Below are positions 22,801 through 36,256 of a stretch of 64,000 bases of DNA, in pieces (position 1 is the stretch's first letter; each line of letters opens with the position of its first letter). Both the position numbers and the translations under genes were made by a program. Location: positions 248,001 to 312,000 of the forward strand of contig NW_008805066.1 of the NCBI RefSeq assembly GCF_000004825.1, in the 5' to 3' direction. The notes below the pieces were generated by a model. That model was not told where the DNA came from, made no database searches, and worked only from the letters and a program-made list of their open reading frames with translations. The stretch is from Heterostelium album PN500. Taxonomy: Eukaryota; Evosea; Eumycetozoa; Acytosteliales; Acytosteliaceae.

Positions 22801-24185
22801 ATGAGCAGCGGTAGAGACGACCATCAACAACAGCAGCAACAGAGTTCAACAGGATCTAGACAACAACAGCAGCATCACCATCATCACCACCATCATCACC
22901 TTCATCATCATCATCACCATCATAACGGCCTTGACAGCCAACTGTCCAATGTACATAGATCCTTTATGCAAGAGCATATCAATGCTCACACTCAGCATGC
23001 TGCATTCCAACTACAAAACTTTGAGAGACTACAGATCTTGAACCAACTCAACCAAATCAATCATATCAATCAACTGAATCACATGAATCAGCTAAATATT
23101 CCTGAGTTTCAACAACAGCAGCAACAACAACAACAGCATATCTTGCAGCAGCAACAACAACAGCAACAACAGCAGCAACAACAGCAGCAACAACAACAAC
23201 AACAGCAGCAGCAGCAACAACAACAATATCCACATATTTATCGTCCACAACAACAACAACAACCTCCAAATTTACCAACACATTCACAGCAGCAACAACA
23301 ACAATCATCTACAATGCAATCACATCTTCATCAACATCAACAATCACATCAACAACATCAATATCAACAACCTCCACAACCGCATCGAACGACAACAAAT
23401 ATACATGCGCATCCTCATTCTCATCCTCATCAGCAACAACAACAACATCATCATCAGCAACAACAACAGCAGCAGCAGCAAATTAATCGACAACAAGTAC
23501 CACTCCAACAGAGTCACACTCAAACACATCAAACATTTTCATCGGCAACACCAGTATTGGAGATTCACATGCACATTCACAACCAGAGTGTACTTGGTAA
23601 TCACAGCAGTGCACCACAACACAATGCACAGTATCTACAGTCACTGGCAGCACAGAACTTGCGTAACCATCAATATTTGAATCAACAACAACAACTGCAG
23701 CAGCAGCAGCAACAGCTTCACCATCACCATCATCATCACCACCATCATCATCGATCGTCTTTCCCACCACCAACCACAGTCTACGACGTCGACTCTGACG
23801 AATATATACTGGAGAATCATCACAATCATAATCATCATCATCACCCACAAACCTATGAAGAACTCTCTGAACTCCAAGACGTTCCAAGAGGTATTCCACC
23901 CGATGAAATCGCCAAACTCAAGCGACAACTCTTTTCAAAAGCTACACAGACCGAAAACAATATTTGTGGAGTAAGTAGTAGCCACTATTAATCATCATCA
24001 TAATTCTCTAAATGATGTTTCAAAAACTAACTATTCATTGGTTCATTTAGATTTGTTTGGAACAATTCAAAGAAGGTGATAAATTGATTCATTTACCTTG
24101 TTCACATCAATACTGTGAGGATGAAATAAAGAAATGGTTTGAAAGTCATAATACTTGTCCAACATGCAGAAGACCATTAAGATAA
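22801..24185 (+). CDS. His/Gln-rich RING-finger protein (probable E3 ubiquitin ligase)
   Basis: Exons are 22801-23970 and 24051-24185 (434 residues). The intron splits the RING finger exactly inside its first CxxC: exon 1 ends at Ile-Cys-Gly and exon 2 opens Ile-Cys. The joined finger is CGICLEQF ... LPCSHQYC ... WFESH ... CPTCRRP, a C3HC4 RING, occupying the last ~45 residues. RING domains recruit E2 enzymes for ubiquitin transfer. The N-terminal ~330 residues are dominated by long poly-His and poly-Gln tracts with a small conserved-looking block before the RING (VPRGIPPDEIAKLKRQLFSK). Poly-His tracts suggest metal binding or phase-separation behaviour, which is inference only. Without exon 2 the gene would look like a pure low-complexity protein. 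Confidence 0.87.
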
Positions 24186-25366
24186 AGTAGAACTTAATCA
24201 AGCAAGAAAATTCATGACTAAATATCTACCAACTTAAGTTCTACAAAAAAAAAAAAGAAAGAAAGAAAACAAGTTTAAATGATGATCTTATTTTACATAA
24301 ATATAAAAATACATATAGAGACTCAAAAAAAAAAAAGTAAATAAACCAATATTAATTACTTGTTTTTTTTTTTTTTTATAATAATTAAAAAAAAAACTTA
24401 TTTTTATTTTTTCTCAAAACTTAGCCAAAACCTTGCTCTCATCATTTTCGTGGGATAACAAAACCACAAAACTGCAGATTTTTTATGCAAACATCATCAT
24501 CGGATAGAAACCATTTAGGAGTTTTTTTTTTTTTGTCTTGTATTTTATTTTTTGTTTTTTTTTGTATTCTTTTTATTAAATTTTTTTTTTTTTTTTTTTA
24601 TGGATTTTTTTGGTAAATCTTTGGTTTTTTAAACAAAGAGATCTTTTTTTGCTAATATTATAACTATACATAATAAAGAATAATAAAAAAAAGATCTCTT
24701 TGTTTTATTGTTTGGAGAGAAAAGAATAGTGGTGCACTTTAGAAAGTAAAGAGTAACTAGCTAATAGTAATAATAGAATAACTAGATTCTTATTTATTCA
24801 AGTGTTAGTGTTTCAACAACCAAAGACCTCTTGCCAATTTCATGTTTTAGAGAATTGATTTTCTTTTTTTTACAATTTAATATTTACAAAGGTAATTAAT
24901 ACAACATTATTCATAATCGAAAAACAAAATGATATTTTTTTTTGATAGTGATGTGACCACACAAATAACACCCATTTTTACATGGTTCAGATTTTTTTTT
25001 AAATTTATTAAGACCTGAAATTGTTTTTTTAACATTCAATCAATCAATCAAATCATTTGTTTTATAATTATTCTATTTAAAATTCAACACTAAAATAATA
25101 AAAATCAAAAATCATCATCATCATCATATTCATAATCATCATCAATATATATATTAATAACATATTTTAATATAATAATGTTCTAATATAGTTTTATTTA
25201 AAATTAATTAGATAGATAGATTACATTAAATAATAATAGATTAAATATTAGAGAGAGAGAGAGTAAAAATAAGAAAACATAAAACAACAACAACAGCCAG
25301 CCAAACTAACAAAAAAAAAAAAAAAAGAAAAAAAAGAAAAGTGTGTGAGAGAATAACGTTGAAAAG
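24186..25366. other. Intergenic region containing a 20-bp perfect hairpin
   Basis: AT-rich, with long poly-T runs (around 24362-24379 and 24580-24599), the hairpin described separately, and AT-only DNA leading to the STE-type kinase gene. No coding frame is supported. Confidence 0.55.
24631..24705. repeat. Perfect 20-bp inverted repeat (long hairpin)
   Basis: Left arm AAACAAAGAGATCTTTTTTT (24631-24650) is an exact reverse complement of 24686-24705, with a 35-base AT-rich loop. The inner 13 bases of each arm, which include GAGATC, are not homopolymer, so pairing is unlikely to be chance alone. It could be a small hairpin RNA precursor, a transcript-end structure of the RING gene, or a foldback element remnant. 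Confidence 0.75.
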
Positions 25367-26319
25367 ATGATTTCTGAAAATGGAGTTGTTGCCAATGGCA
25401 CTGAGAATGCACCGACATTCGAAGAGGAGGTCAACGAATCGATTCGTGCCATGTCCGAGCAGTTTGCGCATAGAGACACCAAGGGCACCATCAGAGAGCG
25501 TTACTCAAAGAAATACAATGCCGACCTACCAAAGGCAAGCGATGTCTTTGATCTCGACTCGGCACTGCAACTACAGAGCTATTCAGATCATCAGGTGATC
25601 ACCCACGCCTATTCGAATCTCGACGATGAAGATATCGAAGAGGAACTCGATATGGAGCTTGGCAACAACGACGACGACGACTACGACTATTACGAGGAGG
25701 ACTACTACGAGGATGAGATGATCGACGATGATATCGACGATGACGACGATCTTCAAGATCATTATGAATACAATAAATATAGCAATAGTCATGGTAAACT
25801 ACCTATTCCTACTACTGTAAATGGTGGTAGTGGTAGTGGTAATAACAACAATAGTAGTAGTAGTAATAATAGTGGTAATAATAGTAATAATAGAAATAGA
25901 AATAAGGTTAATATAAATAATAAAAATAACATCAACAACTACTACTACAACAACTACAACTACAAATACAAACAAGTTACTAAATGTCAATAGTAATAAT
26001 TCTAAAGGTCTGAATACATCTATTGATAGAGAGTTGGAGGAGTTATCAAGATTGGAAATCAAAATGACACAGAGTTCAAGTAAAATAGGTGATGATCTAC
26101 TACATCGACATAGTTTTCATCAAAATCAAAATAGTAATAATAATAATAATAATAGTAATAGTAATAATAATAATAGAACACCACCAAATACAACACCACC
26201 CAATACATCACCAACTTATACACCAAAGGGTAGTTTTAGAAATAAATCTAAACCAGCTTCTGCCGATTTGGATGATTTACAAATGTTGATTCAAAGTCTG
26301 ACAAATGATCCACCACCAA

Positions 26320-26381
<62 letters not shown>

Positions 26382-29300
26382 AAAGAGATTAATGTTCCAC
26401 AAAATAATAAGCAACAACAACAACAACCACCAATTGTATTTACAAAGGAAAGACTTTCATCTACACCCAGTGTTGCAGCGTCACCGTCACCATCGAATTT
26501 CGGACATTTACAACCAAAGATAATATCTTCACCGATTGTATCAACTTCGGTGCTATCACAATCAGAGTTGGTCGACTCTATTGAATCTACAACCAAGCAG
26601 TTACCTACACCTCCATTGACATCGTCCACTGTCACTCCAAAACAAAACAAACAGCTACAAGAACAACCAATTTCAATGACAGTATCTTCTACACCTCCAC
26701 CCGCTTTAACTCCTTTTATTTCATCACCAACCCCAACTTCAACTTCAACACCAACACCAACACCTACTCCAGTTATTATTGAACAACAAGAACAACAAGA
26801 ACAACAACAAGTAGTTGAAGAGAATGATTATGAATCATTGAGTGAGAGTAAAGTGATTGTTAATAACAATATAAAGATGTTGATTGAACAGGAACAAGCT
26901 AGAAAGCTATCGATCAACTCTGATGACCAATCAAACTCCGATACGAATAGTCGCGAGAATAGTGTGGGTGGAGCTAACGGTGCGAGTGGTGCTTCTCGTT
27001 GTCTTTTGGAGATTGGTCTGGAGTACAAGTATCGATTGATGATCGAACAGAATCCAAAGGACTATCAGACACTCATCAAATGGGGAAATCTCATTCACAA
27101 AAAGATACGTGAGCAACTCGGTGGAAAATCACTGGATCTGTGTCTGCTCGATTGGAATGAAGATGTCATCCCCATTCCTTCGCAATCGACACAACAACCA
27201 CCAAACACACCGTTCACCGACAGTCTGCAGACCTATCTCCTAAAGGAACCGCTGTTTGACGCGTGCTCCAAGTACCAACACGCACTGCAAATATCAACGG
27301 GTGGCTACACCACCCCGAACATCTCGCTCACCTCTCTGTTGAATTTCAATGTCACCGGAATGAATGGCAGCAACAATCCAATGGATAATCAATCGAATGG
27401 AAAGACAGGTAGTGGTGCAAGCAAGTTTAACATTGGACTGAAACACCAACCACCTAATAAACCACTGCCACAACAGCCGACCAAAAGAGATCCGTCAGTG
27501 ACTGTCTCCAATGGCAATCTCTCAGCATCGACTATCATCTCGACAAACAACAAGCAATCTACCATTGGTGGTACCAACAATGGTGGCAGTGTCAATTCAC
27601 TTCAGAGAATGTTGCGGTCAGTCTCATTGCCACCTGCACCACCACCTCCACCCATTGAGGATCCATCCTCGCCATGGTCCGATCCATCTCTTTGGATGAG
27701 ATGGGGTGACTGTCTATTTATCCTATGTACTTATCTTGAATTACCAATGTATAAAGCAACCTGTGAAAAGTTTCATAAAGTAAGTAAAATATTTGTGTGG
27801 AGTTTTTCAGAAATTGAGAAACTTCCATTTCCCTGCCTACTAAATTTTAGTATCTGTTACTAATAATATCACATTTCTCTTTGAACATTATTAAAGTGTA
27901 TTGTATTACTTCAAAAACAACTTCAAGCTATTCAGCAGATACAACCGATCGACGATGAAGTCAAGTTGAAATATCAGAAAACAACAAAACAAATGGCGAT
28001 CGCGCTCAGAAAGTGGGGTATTGCATTGAGTAGATACTCGCGTAGAATGAAGTGTCAGTTCCTGATGTCAGAGTGGTCAAACGAGGAGAATATTCAAATA
28101 GAAGAACTTTGGAAGGTCTTGCATTCTCAGTCCGTACAATCGCTGGGCTACAGTAAGCATATCTATCACTCACCCATCACCACCTACCACCTGGCAACGG
28201 CGTATCTGCGTCACGGTGTCACACTCAACCAGTTTGGCGGTGCTCGCGGAGCCATTTTCGCGTTGGTAACAAACGCTTGCGAGCTGTACCGCCAGTGTCT
28301 CTCAGACTCTGCATTCGCCAACTCTGAAGAGTCACTCACCATCCTACAACAGGAGCGAACCATTGAGAATTGGGCGCGTGCACTCGACATCCAACTCGCC
28401 ATCAAACTGATGGAGGAGGAATCCGTTGAGAAGGAGGAAGACGATCTTCACTCGGTCGATGAATATCTCTCGAACTTCTCGAGATTGATACTCATCGATG
28501 TCACACCCTCACTCGAAGGAATCGTTTCACTCTGTCTCAACTCTAGACAAGCCATCCAATATAAAGCATTGAATAGTCTGTCGGTGTTGGTACGTTCACC
28601 CGAGCTGCAAGACCGTCCCATCATCAACAATCTCAAGGATCATCTTGTCAAAGTGGAGAGCTTTGTTTCGCAGCGTGACGATGCTGAGTCACTGCTCTCA
28701 CAGCAGAGAACACTGAAGTCGATGCCACCCAAACTACAAGCATACGTACGTATGTCTGGATTGTGCGAAGAGGAGATCATGAAGAACTTTGAAATCGCTT
28801 GGAACTCCATATTCTTCCTGACGAAAGATACCATTCCAAACCAACCGATTCCACCCAACTACTATCGATCCAACAAGAAAACGAAAGCTCTCACCAATAA
28901 GAAGCGTATGAACTCGGTCAATCAGAATGACGAACCCGAAGAAGTCTTGGTCACCAAAGTCGAACCACTCATTCCCTCACTCCACAGAGCCAAGAGTCAA
29001 TCCACTCTTATTGTTCCATACAACAGTCAAACTCCTACCAAATTCACCTCTCTAACTCGCTCACAAAGCAAGGAACTCAAACAATATAGATCGGCATCAC
29101 AACTCAATTTGTCAGGTGAATCAAGTACCAGTGGCAGTAATCATAACAACAACAACAGCAGCAATAATAACAATAGCAGTAGGAATATCGATAAGAGTAT
29201 AGATAAGAATTGGACATTTACATTACCCTCGACAAGACCAACAAGACGTGCTATTGTGTCGTTGATCACAGGCGAGCCAGATGACCTCCAAAAGATAACG

Positions 29301-30354
29301 GTATCACGCTACATTCCACCGATGCAAAGAGAGATGCCAAATCCAGAGCCATTACCACGTTGCGACGAGTCCATCTTTGCAAATGGCAATCCTCTCACTC
29401 TCTTTAAAGACAAGATCAAACTTGGTACCGGTGCATTTGGTAATGTATTCTATGCGATTCGTCGGTCGGACAATAAACAAGTAGCCATCAAAGTGTTGAT
29501 GGAGCGAACCAAGCGTGGCAGTCCAATCATCCCTGAACTCTATATCCACAGCTACTGCGACCATCCCAATATCGTTTCCTATTTCGAATCGTACCTATGC
29601 AAAGGTCATCTATGGATCATCATGGAGTACTGCGATGGTGGAACGGTGCGTGATCTGCTCCATGAAGACTGGAAAAACAACCAGACACAACAACTACCGA
29701 ATCCTCTTGAGGAACAACTGATTGCTTACATCACCAAACAACTACTGGAAGGTTTGATCTACCTGCGCTCAAAGGGAATCATTCACAGAGATATCAAATC
29801 ACGTAATATCCTGCTGACCAGACGTGGAAAGGTGAAGATCGCTGACTTTGGACTGGCGACCACCTGCAGTCTTGGTCGTGGACGTACAAGAATGTGTGGA
29901 ACCATGGGTAGAATTGCGCCAGAGATCATCAAGAGAGAACCATACGATACTCAAGTCGATATTTTCAGTTTGGGTTGTCTGATGGTCGAACTGGCAGAAG
30001 GAACCGTTCCCTATGGAAAAGATACCTCATTGAAATCAATGTTCTATACCGCTACATTGGGTTATAAATTACAAAATCCAGCTAAATTCGTAAGTTTATT
30101 AATAATAACTAATTAATAATGCTTAATATTTTTGTTTTATTGACCAAAATATTTATTTTAAATAGTCTCAAGAGTTTGTTGATTTTGTGGATCTTTGTTT
30201 GAATAATGATCCATTCGTTCGTCCAGTTCCAGAGATGCTTTTACAACATTCATTTATGCACTGTGCAGACAGAGGAAAGCAAATACTATTAGAAAGATTC
30301 AAGAATCAAGACATCAGAAAAGATAATCTACTCAAGAATTTTGTACCATTTTAA
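25367..30354 (+). CDS. Very large STE-type Ser/Thr protein kinase
   Basis: Proposed exons are 25367-25906, 25977-27779, 27897-30089 and 30166-30354 (1574 residues). The kinase domain is C-terminal (about 1285-1555): LGTGAFGNVFYAI glycine loop, VAIKVL lysine near 1311, HRDIKSRNILL, DFGLATT, a GTMGRIAPE activation-loop end, and FSLGCLMVELAEG. It is most like STE20/STE11-type kinases and all catalytic residues are present. The N-terminus has an acidic block, Asn and Gln tracts and, from about 550 to 1050, a helical region with TPR-like pieces (LEYKYRLMIEQNPKDYQTLI). The first junction is uncertain: the frame changes inside Asn/Thr repeats, and the 70-base intron proposed (gttaat..caag) has weak ends; an assembly frameshift is possible. 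The other three junctions are supported by gtaagt donors and kinase continuity. Confidence 0.8.
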
Positions 30355-33300
30355 AATAATAATATTATTATCATAACAGCCATTTTGTCGACTGGCGCCT
30401 CCAAACTTTCATCCAAAGGATACCAAGAATTTTTATTTTTTTATTGGTTATCCGAATCAATAATATATAAATTAATAAAATTAATATTGTAATAAAAATT
30501 AATATACCCCAACAATAATAATTAATCAACTTCAACAAAACCCTCAGCAACGACAAAACAACAACAAAAAACCCCCTCATCACCAATTTATACAATTGTA
30601 TTGTAATTTATAATAAAAAATTTATTTATAAATAGATATTCATTTGTTTGTGCTTGTCGACATTCCATCCTATTTTAATAGTTAGTGATTCTTGAAAATG
30701 AGGTGAATTGCGAAGTGTTATGAAGTTGTTTCGTTCGGGTAAAAAGAAAGAATTCTCGGGTTTATAATTAAATTCTTAGATGAACAGTTGAAATAAATAT
30801 CAAAAAAAACAAAAGTATCTCCTACAATATCAAAACCCACTTTTTTGTTATTGGTTAGAAATTATTTTGTAGGTGTTGTTGCTTTGTGGTTGTTTTAGTG
30901 TGAACAGTTCAGGATGGGGCAATAAAATAAATCCAGAATGAGTTTCAGATGGTACCAATAATGAATCTTCTTGTTTTTTATTAATATTTTATATTTTCTA
31001 AAATCAATCATGATTTGATTCTCTCAATAAAAAGAAACCAAAAACAATTGTATTATAAGCAAAACATTTAAAAATAAACTAACCCATTTTATATTATATG
31101 GGCACTTCATTTCACCCATTTACCCATTTCTCGAGGCAACTCACTGCAATTGAGATTCAGATATCATTTTGCAAGGGTTTAAGTTTTAATAAAAGATTTT
31201 GTTTTGTTTTTTTGTTTTGTTTTTACCTATCTTTGATATGATGCTAGTCGTTATAATGATTTATAGATATTTAAATAAAAAAAGAAAATTAATGTAGTTT
31301 TGCAAATTTTATTCGTTTATGGACCTATATTACTGCTGGTATCATTCTACCTTAAAAAAAAAAAAAAAAAAAATGAAAATTGACCCGAATGGATTTATTT
31401 TCGGCATCTCTAAACAATGTCTAAAAATTTCACAATGTTCGAAGGTACTCGAGGTAAGTTATTGGGCGCTTCGAAAAAACAAAAAAATTGACCCACTCTC
31501 GCATGATTCTGACCTTTTGTAAAAAAACTAAAAACAATAAAAGATGATGTGGTTCTGAAGAAAAATGATCACCATTTTCACAATTTTTGATGAGAAAACT
31601 TTTTTTTTTTGTTTTTGCACAGACTTTGACTCATCACTCACTATTGGGATTTTAAAGAAGAGTTGGTAGCGTGGGGATATGATGTTGTTGGTTTTTGATC
31701 ATTTTTGTCAAGGTATCTCGTCTCATGTGTGTGTTGGTGGGTGAGGTTTAGATTTTTCATTTGAACAATTGTATTTGATGAATTTCGATTACATGATTGT
31801 TTAGTCTGGGATTAGAGTGGCGGTAGACCCCCCTACAACATGAGAGCAAGCCAACAACCACTCAATTTCCATTCACTTAATTTGCAGAACAACTACAACT
31901 TTGAGATTTGTTTGATAAAAAGTATTACTAATATTATTTTGTTTTTTTAAATTAGTTTATTGTGATTATCCCAACAGGAACCTTCAGTGTTGATTCGAAT
32001 CCAGAGACTTTTCTTTTGAATATAAATACACCAATCTTCAAGCATTACAAATTAACCAACAAACATATATACACACAACAAATACGCACACGCACACTCA
32101 ACATCACACACACACTAATAACATTACTTATCTTAACATTACCAATACCACAACCTTACATTACGAATACGATTACGATTTGATTATTAATATCATAATT
32201 GAACAATTAACACCTCTTTTTCTTTTTTATTTTTATTTTTAATTCTCTTCTCATCCCGTTCATTTGCTTATTTTTGCAACAACAACCTATTTATTATTTA
32301 TTTATTTTTAATACCATTGGATTAATTTACAAATCGACAACTACAACTTACTGCACAACTTTTAATTTGTTTTTTTTTTTTTTTTTGAAAACGTAAACTA
32401 AAAACAATTACCAATCAACCAACAAATCAGGCAATCGATAGCTCCATTCCACGTTCTCTTGCACTGTAAACAATTCAATTTCACACCATTGTAGGTATCT
32501 TACCCAGTCCCAATATAATAAGTGCTGGTCTCTTCTCTGTTTTTCTTTTAATTTTTATTATGACACAGTTTTATTGTTTTGTTTTTTTTTTTTTTTTTTT
32601 TTGTAAAAATAATTTCTATTTACCGAAGACCACTTGTAGATCACTGTAACATCATCGGTGTGTCACTCATCAATTGATATCTTTCACCTATGCAACAGCC
32701 CATCATTCTACTTTTAATCAAAAAACCGACAATATAGTCGTTTACTAAAAATCAAAAATCAACACACACAGCTTAATATGCCCATTATTTTAATGTTCAT
32801 ATATTTTTAAACTCGCTTTCAGAAGTGAGATGAATTTTTGTTTTAAAATTTCCATCCAATCGTTTTATTGATGATTAATTAAACATTCAAAAACAATGAT
32901 TCATCAATATTTATACAACAATCCAGATTGTCGTTAGTTTTGGTATTTACCTTTTATCTTTTCTCTATCTCTCAAATAATTACTTTAATCTTTATTCGAT
33001 TTATTATATTACATACTATCATCATAAAAAAAAATAAAGAATTACTTCCTCTCGTAAAAAAAAAACAATTACAATACACCTTTACAAATAATTATCTTTG
33101 TTTAACCATTCCATTCAATTAAACACACCATTACATTCATCATTTTTTCTCATACCAATCCAATTTAATACCACACCACCACCATTATTCATTCTTAATT
33201 AATATATACATTGTTAAAAATAAAAAATTCATCTGATCATCATCGCAACACACACACTTTTTTTAATATATATCTATTGATCGCACACTGCCAACTTAAA

Positions 33301-34570
33301 AAAAAAAAAAAAAAAACAACAAAAACACATAAATCAACAAATAAAATAAAAACAAAACAACATCAAACAACATTCCTAAAAGGAAACTTGATTTTGACAG
33401 CTTTCAACTACACCTCCTCCGCTTTATTGTCACCCACCATTTTCGAAAGTCATCAATTCCAAATTTGCAAAAACAACAAACCCCTACTGAGTTACTGTAA
33501 TACTTAAGTCATATAAATACATAAATAATATAATTATATAAATACATTGGTCAATAACAACAACATCAACAACAAACAACAAACAAAATTCAACACATTC
33601 CAACAACAACAATCTCAATCCAACAATAGAACATTAATTTAGTAGTAACAATAGACCTACTCTACTATTTTTTTACCCGCCACCATTAAACCCAATTCCA
33701 CTGGTACTACTAAAATATATTGCATTACAATAGACTACTTCACTACTACTACTATTTATCCATTACAAGTAATTCAACAACATACTACTAAAGTTTACCC
33801 TCTTTTTTTGTTTTTTTTATTTTTTTTGAATGTTTTATTTGTTTGTTGTTGTTTAATTTATTCTTTTTCTACAACGTTCTCAAATCTCCTCACTGTCACA
33901 ATTCATTAATTCTAACAGCATCGGCATTTCTAAATTGAGTCAACTCAATTCATTTCATCAAACTATCCATCTTCAAACCATCCAACCATTCAAAAATAAG
34001 AAGAGTTGAATCTTATTTTTTGTTTTCATTTTTATTTATATATATTTTGGAAACTATAAAAAAAAGTCCTTGGTACTCTCTCCCCTACCAATCTCAAACT
34101 AAAATTCCAATCAATCCAATCTATGTTTCAGAAATCATTTGCACCAATTCAAAAAGTAGTTTAATCAGTTTCATTTTTCAATTAATTTTCCAACTGTTCA
34201 AATCTGCTCCTCTCTATAAATATAACAATATTCTTATACAATTCATTCTTACAAAAACTTTCTTTTTTTAAAAAGTTATAAAATATTCCTTTCCGTCTGC
34301 CCGCTACTTTCCAAACAAGTTTGACTTTTGTTCTTTTTTTTTTTTTCAAAAATAAAAAGTTTCTAAGCGTTAGTTCCTCATTAAAACAAGTAATCTACTA
34401 CCAAAGTCCATTACTTTCTATATTGGTAAGAACATTCCATTTCCTATAAATATTAAGCTCACTTTTTCTAACTTTTTATCTTCCAAGATTTTCGATTCTA
34501 TTTCCTCCCAGAACGAAATAATCCTCTGTGTTTTCCCATTTCCATATAATTTTCTAAAACAACCTCAAAG
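30355..34570. other. 4.2-kb gene-free region upstream of the PHD gene
   Basis: No convincing coding frame lies on either strand. Bases 30355-31860 include G-richer pieces (30690-30770, 31380-31510, 31800-31845). From about 31860 to the PHD start the plus strand is C/A/T with almost no G: for example, 33121-33180 and 33301-33360 contain none. Poly-T tracts occur near 32370-32385 and 32583-32602. The G-poor part resembles a long promoter and 5' leader for the PHD gene. Confidence 0.6.
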
Positions 34571-36256
34571 ATGCAACCAGAGAACATTATTTTGCCATCC
34601 ATTGCCCAAATGCAATCCAACAACCACCACAACACCAATATCCCATTCCCAAATATGGCCGACCAAGTTGTCACCGTCTACTCGAATGATCACCAAGACT
34701 ACTCTGTTAAATCCAATAAGAAGAGATTGGCCGATGGTTTACCAGATGATGCCTCCAAGAAATTAAAGGTTCCAGACCAAATCGTTGCCAGTCCAAAGAT
34801 TAACAACAATGTCACACACGACGCCGATGCCAAAGCTAAAAAGCCAAGAAAGAACGAAGCCATCTGCACAGTCTGTGAGAAGTCCGACAATCTCTTGATG
34901 TGCGACGGTCCATGCCTCCGTTCATTCCACATCGATTGTATCGGTCTCGATTCAATGCCAACCTCACGTTGGGAGTGTTCAGACTGCTCCAAGAACCAAA
35001 ATATATGTTTTGCCTGTAAGGAGCGTGGTATCATCAATATGAATCTCACCAAGTGTAAAGTACACCAATGTGGAAAGTTCTACCACAACAAATGCATCTC
35101 AGAGTTCAAGTTGACCAAGGTTGTCAATACCAAGTCACCACGTTTCAACTGTCCACTTCACTACTGTGAGTCATGCGGTGTCTCTGGCGATGGCAAACAG
35201 TCAGTCCACTGTTTCCGTTGTCCAACTGCCTACCATGTCATATGTATGCCACCAGTCGTCAAGATGCTCACCAAATCCAAAGAGACAAGAAAGACTGGTC
35301 TCATTCTCTGTCCAAAGCACTATAATGAACAAGGTGTTGTTCCACAGCAACAACAACAACAGCTCCACTCCAGTGGTAGCATCACCCCACAATTAAAATC
35401 ACCACAAACCACCTGTGGTCACTCACACTCACACCAGCATCCACATCAACATCAACACCAACAACAAACACCTCAATGTCACAGCCAAAAACACAATGTC
35501 ACATCCCCATCCTCCTCATTTTTCACACCAATGTCACCCATTTCGTCGCCACCTTTCTCACCGGTCGAGTCACCACGTTTCATCTCTTCCTCCTCGGAAT
35601 TTATCAATCATTCATCTACACCCTCTTCACCCATGCACATTGGACAATACAATATTTTAAATTCAAGCAACAACAGCACCAACAATTCAATATACGACCA
35701 ACTGAAGCAACAACAAATGTTTTTGCAACTCCAAGAGCGTGTTACCCAAAGTGACTTTACCACTGAGCGTCCACGTTCCTTCAGCAAGCGTAACAGCAAC
35801 GGAAGCGTACCATCGATTTCCACAGCACCATCTCCTGCTCTCTCACGTTCAAACTCGAGTGAACACCTTCTAGAGCTTACTGAGCTCACCTCCTACGCGT
35901 CGAGACTCATTGAAATTCGTGATAGTAATAACAATGTCAACTCCAAAGACAACAACAACAACAATAATAATAATTATTCGGCCGAAAACAATAATCAATC
36001 TATAAACAATAGTAATTTCCAATTTTCACATATACTTAATAGTAAACCAACAAATTCATACAACAACAATAATAACAACACTTTCAACAATGAAATTGAC
36101 CAATCAAAGTTAATCGGTCAATTCCTACAGTTTGCCCATACCAAGAAGATTGGTTTCCAAGGTGCCTCCATTCTCTCAGCACCATCCACTCCAACTAACT
36201 ACTCTCCGCACCAAGTGCCAAGTATCAAATCTTCAAGCCAACGTCCATCCTTCTAA
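34571..36256 (+). CDS. Multi-PHD finger protein
   Basis: Single exon, 561 residues. After a basic, NLS-like stretch (KKPRKN near 94-99) comes a canonical PHD finger (about 102-140: [15 protein letters not shown] ... SFHIDCIGL ... WECSDC). Two further C/H-rich units follow: CFACKERG ... [10 protein letters not shown] ... CPLHYC (146-199) and CESCGVSG ... [13 protein letters not shown] ... CPKHY (199-255). The tandem arrangement resembles the PHD cluster of NSD-type histone methyltransferases, but no SET domain is present. PHD fingers read histone H3 tails, so a chromatin-reader role is likely. The C-terminal half is Ser/Pro, His, Gln and Asn-rich and disordered. The upstream region is unusually long (see 30355-34570). 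Confidence 0.88.
   Translation: MQPENIILPSIAQMQSNNHHNTNIPFPNMADQVVTVYSNDHQDYSVKSNKKRLADGLPDDASKKLKVPDQIVASPKINNNVTHDADAKAKKPRKNEAICTVCEKSDNLLMCDGPCLRSFHIDCIGLDSMPTSRWECSDCSKNQNICFACKERGIINMNLTKCKVHQCGKFYHNKCISEFKLTKVVNTKSPRFNCPLHYCESCGVSGDGKQSVHCFRCPTAYHVICMPPVVKMLTKSKETRKTGLILCPKHYNEQGVVPQQQQQQLHSSGSITPQLKSPQTTCGHSHSHQHPHQHQHQQQTPQCHSQKHNVTSPSSSFFTPMSPISSPPFSPVESPRFISSSSEFINHSSTPSSPMHIGQYNILNSSNNSTNNSIYDQLKQQQMFLQLQERVTQSDFTTERPRSFSKRNSNGSVPSISTAPSPALSRSNSSEHLLELTELTSYASRLIEIRDSNNNVNSKDNNNNNNNNYSAENNNQSINNSNFQFSHILNSKPTNSYNNNNNNTFNNEIDQSKLIGQFLQFAHTKKIGFQGASILSAPSTPTNYSPHQVPSIKSSSQRPSF

Noticed and set aside
22801-23300. CAG/CAA repeats as a possible repeat array or CRISPR-like structure
   Set aside because: They are triplet repeats in a reading frame, with no spacers and an intact downstream RING domain.
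26300-26660. Minus-strand Cys-rich frame across the poly-Gln tract
   Set aside because: It is the antisense shadow of CAA repeats in the large kinase gene.
31985-32010. GATTCGAATCC string resembling a tRNA B box
   Set aside because: Flanking bases cannot form the T stem; no tRNA-like arms upstream.
32928-33507. Short plus-strand frames in the G-poor leader
   Set aside because: Thr/Ile/Lys/Asn composition follows directly from the G-depleted base content; no domain or splice evidence.
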